DNA of 64,000 nt. It comes from Polymyxa betae. Lineage: Eukaryota; Endomyxa; Phytomyxea; Plasmodiophorida; Plasmodiophoridae. The notes below the pieces were generated by a model that was given only the letters and a program-made list of their open reading frames with translations, did not search any database and was not told where the DNA came from. Location of the stretch: positions 1-64,000 of the forward strand of contig RBZT01000278.1 of assembly GCA_003693705.1 (NCBI GenBank), written 5' to 3'. Position numbers and translations under genes: made by a program. Positions 35,701 through 47,029 of this stretch are shown here, piece by piece. How positions within the stretch are numbered: position 1 is the first letter of the stretch; each line of letters begins with the position of its first letter.

Positions 35701-38700
35701 GAAAGCAGCGATTGCCATCTCTGACGGATTCGATAATGTTGGACCCAGAGCGACATCACGCGTTGTTTTACGATCATTGAATGTAACTGATGAAGTGCTC
35801 TCTTGCGAACGAACCGTTGATGAGCCCAAGCCCGCCAAGCTCGCAATCGCTTCTGAGTGTCAACTGCGTTGTAATGTGCCCGAAACCGTTCAATGAGCTG
35901 GCGGCGACCGCGACATGATTGAGCGTTGGCTTTCCAGCGACGGAAACAGACCTGTTGGACGCTGATTCTGGTCTGCTCAAAGACGTCTTGTAGGATTCTG
36001 AAATAATACAGTCAATAATATATAATATTATCAAATAAAAAACTATATAACGATAGGAAAATGTATAAGGTAAACTGACACTGTTCGTTGTTTGTAAAAG
36101 CGATGCTTGAAGAGCCATCGCTGAAACATGGGTCTGATGTAATGTTCACGAGCAATAGCGATGCGATTATCCCGATAGAGCAATGTCTTCGAATGCCAAT
36201 TCCTGAGAATGGTCCTTGCACGACGTCGCTTAAAATTTTCTGAACTGACACTATAACGATATCGCAAGTAATTGTCATATTGATACTGATTCCGCCATTT
36301 CTTAAGTATTCGTGACTTCATAAATCGATCAGCTTGACATCGTTGAGCATGTTCAATCTGACAAGTTGTAAATTCGATAAGCCATCGTTGCCAGCAACGC
36401 GCCCGAATACTGATTTTCCAGAGCTGCGATGAAATTCGGTCTTGTCGACTCCGCTCTACATATCGACGCCATTGATTGATCGCAGCCGAGTATTGCTGTT
36501 GGTTGTGATACGTGGTCGCATCATGGAGTTTTCGTTTGTAAAGTAACAGATTATTGACGTTCTGCTTCCAGTGATAAAACACAGCACGTTCATGTCTGGT
36601 GCGCCATTTCCATAAGCACTGAAATGAAGATGACTGTACAACAGATTCGGACAGGAACTTGCTTATTCCTATCAACTTTTCATGAGAAAAACAACAGTTT
36701 CGGAAAAAGCTGATATTAACTGACGATGATAGATAAATAATGAGAGAGCGCTGCCATCAGCCATGTTATCATACTGAGTCACCGCATGAGAAAAATTGAA
36801 CACGACCAGATCGGGAAAAGCCTTCGTTAAGCGTTTATGAAATGAGGCGATCTCGATACGATTTCGAATAGAGACCTGAAAGGCCTTCGACCTGCAACAT
36901 CTAATCGTCAATATTCCTTTAACTGCCGTTCGCATTTCGTACATTTTCTGAAGCGTATTTCGAGCACACGAAAAGCGTCTGCCATCATCAAGTGAACGTT
37001 TCCAAATACGAACTCGTACAGCGTGAGCCCATTCCTGCAAGATCAAAAGCCCTTTTCGGGCTAGACGCCTTTTGGCGAAGCAATCCGCCGAAGCGCGTCT
37101 GTGTTGCCTCAGACGCAGAAGGGCCACCCAACATAACAGAACGCGAGAGGCACAGCGTCGCTTCATTTCTGAGCTGAGCCGATTCAGTTTCTTTGTAAGA
37201 GATGCAGACCTTCGCACATGTCGAAAACACCGAACGTAAACTTTCCTCTGACGGCTACACTCAGTGTTGAGAACGGAATCCATACCGGGCAGTATTACAC
37301 GATATTGGCGAAAAAGAAGCAGAAGCTGGCGCACCGCGCTCAGATGCAGACGTTTTACAGACGGGATACGAACTTGCTGAGTGAACTTGGTGGCTATGGT
37401 GAGACAATACCTTCGCGCGATGGTGAAACGTCGCCAATTGAACAACATGGACGATATCAGTAGAGATTGTAATAAAGGTCGAACTCGATCTGAGCAGAGC
37501 AGCTGTATTTGGCGCCGTCTCTGAGCCTTTCTGTTGGTATCAAGATGCCAAGCATTGAACACACGATAAACAGCGGATGACAGTTGACGACGCGCCCGTC
37601 GACGGCAGAAGCGTTGTAACTTCAAAGTTTGTTGCCAGGCGGTGTATGCGTTGCCTCGTTGGCGATGTTTGCTGTGCCTTTCGACAATAGCGCATAGAGT
37701 GGACAGTTGAGTATACTGTAGCCATGAATTCAATGCAGACCGTAAAGCTGGGTTCAAGTACGCTCGAAGCAACCGATTTGCAGTTTGTTTTACATTACGT
37801 TGATGTCGCAGAGTGAAATTCCACCAATTCAAAGCTCGATACAAACGAAAACGACATCTGATTCGTAGAATCGAGACGATGTGTCGGTTTGTTAATAACG
37901 AGCAAGGCGAACATTGACGCCATCGCCGAAAGAGACGCGATTGAACGAAGACGTCGCATGTTTGAAGTGCAGAACGATTCCATTTGTGATTGGCGACGAC
38001 AACTTTCAGTTGATGTGATGCCTGTTGTAACCGAAAATGGCGCTCTCTGGCATGCAGCAGAAACCCCGCCTGAGACAGTCGGCGTTTCCGTTCAGCGTAC
38101 CAAACCCATTTTCGCAATGCATTATTTCGATTGAAAAGTGAGCAACAGCGCGATATTGTTGAAAGCCTTTTTGCATAATCACGAAGCCATCGCAGGGAAT
38201 AAGAAAGCGACCGCAATCGATGGAATCGAGTCGCTGCCCGTATGGATACTTGCAGCGTTTTTTCTCCAAAATAAACTTCACGCCATGCCAGAAACCATTG
38301 TCGACAAAGCCGAGATTGGTTTACAGAGAGAAACTCGGTGGCGCATGCACGAAGATTGATCATTCGATTATTGAAACGGCGCCATCGATTGAATAGACGT
38401 CCGACGAGCAGATGCTTGAGTGAGACGGTTTTCCGATTAAAATCTTCTAGTTCCAATGATAGCTCTCTCCATGCATAAAATAGTGATCGACGACGGAATT
38501 GTACAGCGCTCTGGCTCAATGCATAACAGTGAAGACGATGCTTCATCTGACTGCGAAACGCTTCCACGCCCCATTTTAGTCGGCGCTTGCGATAAAAACT
38601 ACTTGAAATGAAAGACGTCTAATGAAATATTCAGTTAAGTAGCAGATACATAGGCCCACAAGCGTCAGACCATCATGAGATTCCTCCATTCACAGAAAAA

Positions 38701-41580
38701 CGCCGCCTTCAAGTACCGACGGCGCTTTCGCACCAGGTTCGTGAAATTCCACCAAATTGTCAGACACGACCTTAATGTGGGCAATCGCCGCCGGCAGCTG
38801 ATCAGATAAAGTTTCAAATGTAGCTGATGCAGGATGCCCAGGGCATTACGCCACAATTTCAGACAATCTTCTTTCTGAACGCGGACGCACACTGCATTTG
38901 TTACAGTTAAAAGACGCCTCACACCAAGACAGGACGTCCATCTACTCGGTATGAACACAGCACCAGAGCGAGAGCGGCATGGACCTTACCTATTCAACCA
39001 AAGACGAAAATATTGTGGTAGAAGGCGATTGCGTAATGAGGACCTGATTGAGTCAATGATCACAGAGAGATGGTTACAACGTTGTGTGAATCTCTTCCAG
39101 ACTTGTAACACGTTACGAACTGGCTGGGAGGCCCCGATTCGAACCATGACGGCAGCAGCCTGCGACCTGTATAATTCCAGTTTCCAAATTTTCAATATAT
39201 TTCTGCGACGTATATGAAAAACCTGACAGCACCACAGACATTAAACACGCATTGGATAGTATAGTCTACTTTACCTGGAATTCTAAATGATGTATTCGAG
39301 AGCTGTTCCTGCATCGGCAGTGCCATTTATAAACAGCTTGCTTCAGACGAAGCAGCAAAAAATGTCTTCTTGCAGTGGACACGCGAATTGATAATCGGAA
39401 GTTCAATTTCCAGTCACATAGCGAAGCTCGTAATAATCGCAATCGAATTCGACACGACAGCTGTGCCTTCACCTTGCCAAGTTCATCGAGCATTATCCGG
39501 AGCGCTTGAAACACACGACGCTGCATGCGCAAGCTAGCAATCGCATTGGCAGATATAAGTGATGCACGATACTGTTGACGTCGTAAAATCCAATCATACC
39601 ACCTTCTTAGACCATTAGAAGCCTGAAATTTCAGCCACGTTTCAGCACAAAGTTGAATTTGACGATGACGCCGGAGACGTTTTCGAACAAAATGGAACCA
39701 GTCATTGATAGCAACAACCGATCTCCTTTCGTTCTGCTGCAAATAAAATAGCGCTGAGATCTGTTTTATCCTACAGCAATAATCAGCCAAACATTACACG
39801 AATTTTTCATATACAAACTTGACTGATCGCAGAACGACAGTGAACCAGGAACGAATGCCAAGCCTCAAACGGACCACGTTCAAACCAGATTCGATATGTC
39901 GGAGACGATGGAATCTCGTGTACGACGATAAATAGCGCAAATATCGACGAAGACGATATTTCTGGAACTGTTCATGGGCAGATTGAATCCGTTCAGCCTT
40001 GAGTCGTTCCAGCTCAGCTAAGCGTCTTAAGACAGATAGAACCCAACGACATTGTATCCTCTCTCTAACAAAACAACATAGTTTGAATGCCGTTCTGGCC
40101 CCGTATTGATATCTCCAATCAGTGAAAGCATCATTTAGACTTCTCGTTCGACTTCTACCAATAAGTTGCTCTTCATGATCATGGCTCCTGTCAACAATTT
40201 GTTATTAACCACATTAAAATGCATTGCGAGATTGTTACTTTAAGCGAAGATTCACAAACCGTCTCCATACTCGAACCGCCTGCTTGAGTATTTGACGATA
40301 TCGGAACAACTCTACTAATTGGCTCTGGGCAAATGCAATCTTCCACATCTGAACAGATTCTGAGTGCCGATTTTGTGCAGCATCGACCTCGCCACCTTTA
40401 GATATCGTTTGTAAATGCATTCTTGGGTTCGATTGTGAAGTTGACGCCAGCTTTGGTGTGCTCGTGTCTGAGACCGCCATTCATAAAAAACCGCTTGCCT
40501 TCTCATGGTCGCCAATCTCAAAGCGAAAATTCTGCACGCGCTACTGGATAAGCAAGCGTGCTTCCAGACTGTCAGTATTCTCAACTGAAAGAGTGTCCTA
40601 ATTTGTCTGAAGGCCACAATCTTGCAAATGGCCCAATGATGCCATCCATGAAAGGCTTTCTTTTGTTGCATCGCACACCAATAATTCAATGCCAAAGCCA
40701 GATTCCGATTCTCGACGACAATCCATTCCTGTTTTCTACGCCAGCTTCGAAACGCCCTGTGCCTCATAAATTGATTGGCAATAGACTTCATCGCACCCGA
40801 ATACGATCGCCAACGACGGAATATGCGCCGTTGAAGTACATTTTTACAGACCGAATCGGCTTTAATAAGCTTTGTGGCGATTTGTCTTTGCTCGGCTATC
40901 TCGGTCTTCGCCTCCTTCACAACCCGATGCCATTCCCGAAAAATCATCTCAACTTCAGATTCCACTCGGTCTTCAGACTCACGTTCGATTGGGGAAATCG
41001 TACTCGGAGATCCAACCCCAGTTACGGAACGAGTAAGCTCACCAGAATGTGCACCTTCATCAAACCATTTCGCGAGTGGCAGACCTTTGACAGCAAAACT
41101 GCAATGATGATCGCTGGTCGGACTGAAAGGGGTAACCTGTTGTCCCGTTGGCTTTAGGGACGCTTCTTGGCAGGACGAACTCTGTCGCCTCTCAATATTC
41201 AGCTTGAAGCTCCCTAAAAACTAATCAAACAACGGTTTGAATAACAGAAAGAACATACAACAGCTTCCAGGAAATCGACTGATTCTTAGAATAGCAGCGT
41301 ATACAATTTGACCGTCAACCGGTGGTAATTTCCTTTCCTCTATTAGAAAGTTATACTGACGGAGGACATCGTAAAGCGTCGGGTCAGCTGATTCGTTTTC
41401 AGCTCGTTTGACAATTTCCGAGAGCAGATCGAAATGGCGGAACGAAAGGGCGTCACGATCCACAACCTGGGCGGATTCGTTGATTGTCATAAGTAGGTTG
41501 GAAACAGGACCGGATTCATTAGGCGATACAGACCATTGGAATGTACCTTTAATTGCAATGATGCCGACGTAGGACGACAA
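32735..41580 (-). CDS. SFI1: SFI1-type centrin-binding repeat protein, unusually long
   Basis: A nearly continuous minus-strand series of open frames, interrupted only by short introns, encodes a protein of roughly 2,700 residues. It is dominated by SFI1-type repeats of about 30-35 residues with a [hydrophobic]-x2-W-[RKH] core. Examples are IFRRWRSYSGAM, AFRSWRRKQE, LFNRWRRFNNRM, AINQWRRYVERS, ILKKWRNQYQ and SFKRWACITRG. I count about 60 by eye. The N-terminal 200 residues (41,220-41,580 and the next exon) are not repeats: a helical segment with ADPTLYDVLRQYNFLIEE, then a Ser/Pro-rich linker. SFI1 forms long alpha-helical filaments that each bind many centrins at centrioles, basal bodies or spindle pole bodies. 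The gene is tail-to-tail with NELF-B. The true start may lie further upstream, and the last exons near the C-terminus are less certain. Confidence 0.8.
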
Positions 41581-42027
41581 TGCAATGAATCTTACTTATG
41601 GGACCTGGTAATCTTCAGTCTGTGAATGACAGAGACAGGCAATGTTATTGTTACATGAGCACTCACTCCAGTCAACTCCTATCATCAATCCTGCTCTGTA
41701 TTAAAGATTCCTGCCAGAATTTATTCACAACATAAAAGATAGATATAGCCATTGTGCATGGCAATACCTGTGGAATGGTTTGTGAATCTTGACGTTGGGA
41801 AAGGTTTGCTCTATTGCAAGTCCAGTCTCTATCGGCTTCGCAGCAAAAGAAATGCCAGACAGAGTGTAGTTCGGGAGCAACATAATGGTATCATGTAGGC
41901 CTTATAGGAAAGCTGTTGAACTGTATAGAAAGAGGACAGATTTCAAATTAACAAATTACAATGGTTATGCCGTGAATCGTGGTTGGTAGCGGGGACTGCT
42001 ATACCGTCGCTTATCACTGTTATCGTA
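41581..42027. other. Divergent region between SFI1 and ISA2, with candidate upstream exons
   Basis: The minus strand at about 41780-41876 is open from an ATG (LPNYTLSGISFAAKPIETGL, then FPNVKIHKPFH) to a good GT donor. A second small piece (about 41620-41690) is Cys-rich (DWSECSCNNNIACLCHSQ). They may be 5' exons of SFI1 or fragments of another gene. I could not find a splice that joins them to the SFI1 frame cleanly. Promoters for both flanking genes should also lie here. Confidence 0.35.
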
Positions 42028-42511
42028 ATGATATGGTTCAACCGGCGAATTCTATCGACAGTCTTTAGACCACAGCAACGGATCCGCTGGCTAAAGACCG
42101 AGCCTGAAACACGGTCAGATCCGCTACTATCGCTGACGGATTCTTGCAGGCAGGTCGAGGTATACTTTGCTGTCGTTGTCGTCTTATTTAGCCCTATCTT
42201 AGAGGCTAGAACAAATTCGAGCCAGTAGGAGAGTCGATCGTATACTATTAAGGCTGAGCGTCACCTCTGGAGGGTGTGAAGGGTTCTCATATTCGTTCAG
42301 TTTCGTGGATCCACCGATTACAGAGCTCGATGATCACATATTTGGTCCTGACAACGCCCAAGTTGCCATTGATAATTCATCGTTGGAACTTGTGAAGGGA
42401 TCCACTATTGATTACACACAAGAGATGATCAGGTCTGCGTTTACTGTTTTAAACAATCCGAATTCGGAATCTAGCTGCGGCTGTGGTTCCAGCTTCTCTC
42501 CAAAACTATAA
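42028..42511 (+). CDS. ISA2: Mitochondrial iron-sulfur assembly protein ISA2 (ISCA2, A-type)
   Basis: Two exons encode about 140 residues. The leader MIWFNRRILSTVFRPQQRIR is Arg-rich and typical of mitochondrial targeting. After the intron (about 42141-42192) comes RLEQIRASRR, then the A-type scaffold signature: GGCEGFSYSFSF with the first cysteine, a NAQVAIDNSSLELVKGSTID segment, and the C-terminal pair in SSCGCGSSFSPKL. ISA2 acts with ISA1 and IBA57 in [4Fe-4S] cluster formation for aconitase, lipoate synthase and related enzymes. I prefer the ATG at 42028 over the one at 41983 because it yields a canonical presequence. The stop is at 42511, 126 bp from the convergent collagen-like gene. 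Confidence 0.92.
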
Positions 42512-42636
42512 TTGCCAATATTCAAATCTTTCCTAATGTCTCATGGTATCAACAGTAATTGCAAATTCAATCAATCTTTATGTATTAATATTTGTAATGA
42601 TTCCAAATTCCTTTTTAATCTGGCATTTTGTATAGC

Positions 42637-45600
42637 CTATGTCAATTCAATTTTCTCAAACTCTACTCCTTCTTTTAACAGCCGAAATATTGTCGCTGCT
42701 GATTCTTTCTCGCGGCTCAAAGATGGTGGATACTTTGATGATCCGAGACTTGATTTCCCTTCGTCCAGTAACGGGATTATTTGAGCAGAAATAGGATGCA
42801 GTAGCTGTTCCTCTTTTTTCTTGAATTTTTGTTCGCTGATTCCCGACGAATAGGTATCTGTCAAAGTCCGATTGCGTTTCCGCAGAAGGAGCGTTTGTCG
42901 ATATCGACATGGCAATTCCACGTTGCTGTATATTCCAAATAATGATGGATCAGGTGGCAACATTTTAGAAAGTTCACGTAAATGCTTTCTAATGCTGGTA
43001 GACATATGCCCACCGACAGCCATAGTTTGTGCTTCCTGTGAAAGTTTGTGACATCTCGACGGAATGTTATGCCTCACTCACGTACCTGAAGAATTCGTCG
43101 CCGCTTTTCAAATCGTTTTCTGCCTCGAAATGGCACACACGATCTCCATCTTAATCTTTGAATGGCTGGCTCAAATACAAATGCAATTCGAGCAGCATCT
43201 TGAATATTTTCAAAGACGTTCGTGAGTCCTTCAAACAATCGATGGCTTAGATTATCAACGAATGTCAATAGATCGGCCTCAGGATTGTATTCCGATTCTG
43301 AGTTTCGCCATAGGTCGTAAGCCAATGAAATCAGAGCGAAGTCTGCCACAGAGTTTTGCACATTTCGATTTGTTTTGTATCGATCCGTTACTAATGTCCT
43401 CTCGGATCGGGGCTCATGATCGTTGCTTTGTAGTAGCGCTATCTTCTCCTCTAATGACAAAAATTCGAGTAGGGCTGCAATGGAAATTGCACTATGTCGA
43501 TGGAGTTGCCTATTAGTTCATGTAAGGTATATGCAAATCACACAAAGCATTATACTGTACTCTATACTCTGTTTCGACGCAATACTGAAAGATTTTCCAT
43601 CCATTGCTGAGATCCACCCTGACGGGTCGCTACTGCTTTCGGCAGCAATTGGTTCAACGGTCTATTTCGTAATTTAAATTGGTGAAAATGCACGGATCGT
43701 CTGGCTTACTTCTTGTGTACAAAAAGCTGGCATCTTCATCCGCAAAGCTACTACTCGCGAACTTTTCGAAAACAATGATCTGTACATACCAATTTTCGGT
43801 AGCTCACGCCGTAGACCACAGCAAGACAAATTAGAATCGAATTCTCCTTCTTCGTCTTCATGAACAACAGCATAGTATATATAGTTGCCATCGCCAGTTT
43901 GCAGCTGTTTGATCGCCTTTCGAGCAACTCGTTCTGAGCAAAACCTTTACTCGTAATCACATTATATTCACAGTGTTTACCTTCAATATTCGGGAAGTTC
44001 CATGCTATTATTTTCTCATTAAGTACAGGTGCCGAATAATCAGTCCCAATCAGGAAAGAAGCGAGTGAGTATTTATCGAATTTTCCTGTGATTATAACAC
44101 CAGCCGACGGATTATTCAACAGATGTTGGGATATATAATGTGAAGGGAATCGAAGCAGATCTCCATCATTATTTGACGCCGCAATCACTATGCGACACCT
44201 CTTCAGCCAATCACTGTAAGAAATGTCAGCGAAAGCTTAAAATTCTGATGAAAGCTACAAACGGCGCGGCGTTGAGTTCTAGGGTGTCACGATCAACATT
44301 GTAAGTTAGGAGTGACAATCCCAGTTCCGAAGCTACTGAGTTCCAGAATGCGTAATCTAACTACCAAGAGCGTCACTAAAAGATAAGGATGAAGGCTTGC
44401 AAATGCATATACATACCTGACAGAAAGTCAAAGTAGTAATCAGCAGAATATCAGCCCTGATCAAGGGAGAATCACACATTGGATTTGGAATGCATCCTAT
44501 TTCTCCCCGTATAGTTTCAGCAGATGCCCCATTCAGAAAAAGCCGAATCTATTTTCGGTCAGAAAATCGTGTTAATTGTTTTTATATAATTCAGCAAACC
44601 TGGACAGGCAAGGCGGCGTATAAGCATTTATTAGCCTCTTCAACTACTTCTATTTCAAATTTTATAATTTCATGAGCTCCACTTTCGATTGATACGATCT
44701 GGATAATAGCTGTCGAAATGGACAATCTAAAATAATGTAAGACACAGCTGGATTTCTATAACCAGTGGAAAATACCTCTGACGAATGGATCTGAGATTAA
44801 TATCACGGGATGAATCTATAGAATGCCTTAACAAACAGCCTAATTGCACTTCAACATCGATTCTTCCACGATGATTCCGTCCATAAGAACGAGGTGAAAC
44901 ATTCTCAGCTGTTAGTTGAAGTGGAATCAGATCCTTGGAATATTGCTATAAAAAGTGATGCTCCTTGCCTGTTATGATGACAGAACCCCTTTCACCAGGC
45001 CCTACAACAATAGTAAGCTCTGCATAAAAAAAAAAACCGTTACCCAAAGCTGGAGGGATGCAGACATTCTGAAAGCGTATTGGATACTGGAGCGTGATAT
45101 GTAATTGTGCATCCGGGCCAACAATTCGATCGAATAAGATGATGGAAGCAGTTATAGGTAGGTCGCCTGTATATGCTAATGGTAATGGCAAATGCAAAGG
45201 ACGCTTGTTAATGTTGTAATGTTGACCGGGTGATAATGCAGGTAACACTGTTACACCTGATGAGAAATATCGCAACTTTCATTATAATAACATTACCTAT
45301 ATGTGTAGATGAACTAACACATGATACCTGTAGTATCGACCCTCGAGGTAATGTCACATCTCCATCGTTGACAACCTCAATGTTATCGATAATCAATTCA
45401 GATCCTGGTTCGAACACCCTGAATCTCGTCAGTTTTAGGGAAACTCTGGCGAACGTCATACCCATTGCTACAGTCGTCATTGAATTGCATAGAAAGTATA
45501 CGTCCTAAAAACTTGCAGGCTCCTTTCTCCAGAATGTTTTTTTTAGATGATTCTACCTAAATTATCATATCACATTAAAGCTTGATGCTAGACTACGCAT

Positions 45601-46849
45601 ACAATGAAAGAAACGGATCCATCTAACCCGTCCAAGCCCTTCTGTCCCGATCCTGAAAATGCTCTTAGTGACCAAGCAGTTGCTTTGTCATATCGAGTAG
45701 TAATAACCTGAATGGCGACCAGGGACACCAGGTAAGCCACCCCGCCCACCACGATTCTCAATCTAACAACCACTTTAGTGCCCAAGCAATGATTGTAGGC
45801 AACGAACATCGATGAGTGCAAGGAGTACTGGGTTTTGGGTAGAAATAATTAAATTTCCTCCATCGCCTCCATTTCCTGTGAACACAAACGTCGTAGTTCG
45901 GAGTCACACGATTTCCAAACACTTACCGCCATTACCGGCATCCCCTCCTTTCAATCCTTCTCTTAGTGCATCCTCACCATCACCACCATTACCTGCTCGT
46001 ATATTTAACTAGATCAAATATTCTCATTCGAACCGAACCTCCAGCTCCACCGACACATCGAATTAACACGATCTCATTTCGATCTAAAAGAAAGCGATTT
46101 ATGTCTTCTCCCACTTGAATGCTCAAATGATTGATGCTGCCGCTAATTAAAAAGGACCCGCTGAACTACAGGAATCTGTTAGAGATCTTCTATGCCGAAT
46201 TTTCAATAATGTACAGCATTTTGTCCAGGATAACCATCTTCACCGTTGTTGTTAGCCTGATTCGGCAGAGGAAGTTGCTCCCCGCCACGGGCACCATTTT
46301 TCCCATCTAATCCGCTTAGATCCAGAACGTAACGGACCTATAAAGGACAGCGATCTAGTGTTATAATTCGGTATCCAGTTTGAAAATCGTAATCTCAGAA
46401 CTTGGTTAGGATTCGTCATCACACAGCTGTTGAGCTTTGTACCAGGATTAACGTCCACATTTGGATGCATCTGTCTATCAACTTGAATTTCGCAGCTCTT
46501 CGCTTGATTCTCCATTTAAATGGTCGTGTGACAAGATGTAGTTCGATATTTGCTGCAAACTTCCATTGGGTGCTGGAAGAGTCCTTTAAAACAAAATTTG
46601 TTTTTTTGAAGTCATGAAGAATAAACGCGTTAAGTAAAGATGCTTCATTGCAGGTGCATCGATCAACGGAACGTATAATATCATTTACCAGTCAAACAGG
46701 AACAAAGTGGTAGTCCAATGGAACGATTGTCTAATTAAACCAAGAAATAAGGTCGGCAGTGACAAATGGTGGGGTGAGAGCAATCGATTTACCGAAGGCT
46801 TTGTCGGTTCTAGAAGCATAACAGCTTGATGATGAAATGCAGACATCAT
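42637..46849 (-). CDS. Large glycine-rich collagen-like protein with beta and Rossmann-like domains
   Basis: Exons run from about 46849 or 46515 to 42637. Near the N-terminus (46,250-45,600) are collagen-like Gly segments: LSGLDGKNGARGG, NNNGEDGYPGQNA, GNGGDGEDA, GGDAGNGG, GNGGDGGNLIIS and QKGLDGLDGSV. A beta-rich domain follows (44,900-45,480): RVFEPGSELIIDNIEVVNDG, LSPGQHYNINKRPLHLPLPL, GPGERGSVIITGK, then LQLTAENVSPRSYGRN. Next come IRLFLNGASAE, DYAFWNSVASELGLSLLTYN and GVIITGKFDKYSLASFLIG, then NEKIIAWNFPN, a Rossmann-like layout. The C-terminus (42,637-43,460) is helical and charged. This architecture occurs in a family of bacterial and scattered eukaryotic proteins that I believe Pfam lists as DUF7932 (name from memory, unverified). 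No signal peptide is visible. Function is unknown; a structural or surface role is a guess. Confidence 0.65.
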
Positions 46850-47029
46850 CATAGACTATCCACATCAATTTTACTCGTTCCGAAACTGCAATCCACATCG
46901 TGAAATTCACATTCTTTGAGAATGTCGCGATTCAACGCTGCAAATTGAATGAACACCTAAACCATTCTTTGCAAAACAACTTGAACGAGAGTGCAGACAA
47001 GCGTTTAATTCTAAAATTTTAAATTAGCT

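Noticed and set aside
39120-39150. tRNA B-box-like word (ggttcgaatc on the minus strand)
   Set aside because: It lies inside SFI1 coding sequence, and no A-box, cloverleaf or CCA-adjacent stem is present.
34067-41157. Long plus-strand ORFs opposite SFI1 (for example 40558-41157 and 34067-34459)
   Set aside because: They are antisense shadows of Arg/Trp-rich repeat coding sequence. They have no domain signature, while the minus strand shows consistent W-repeats.
46402-46617. Plus-strand ORF opposite the 5' end of the collagen-like gene
   Set aside because: The minus strand reads through candidate N-terminal exons with plausible splice sites. The plus frame has no recognisable content.
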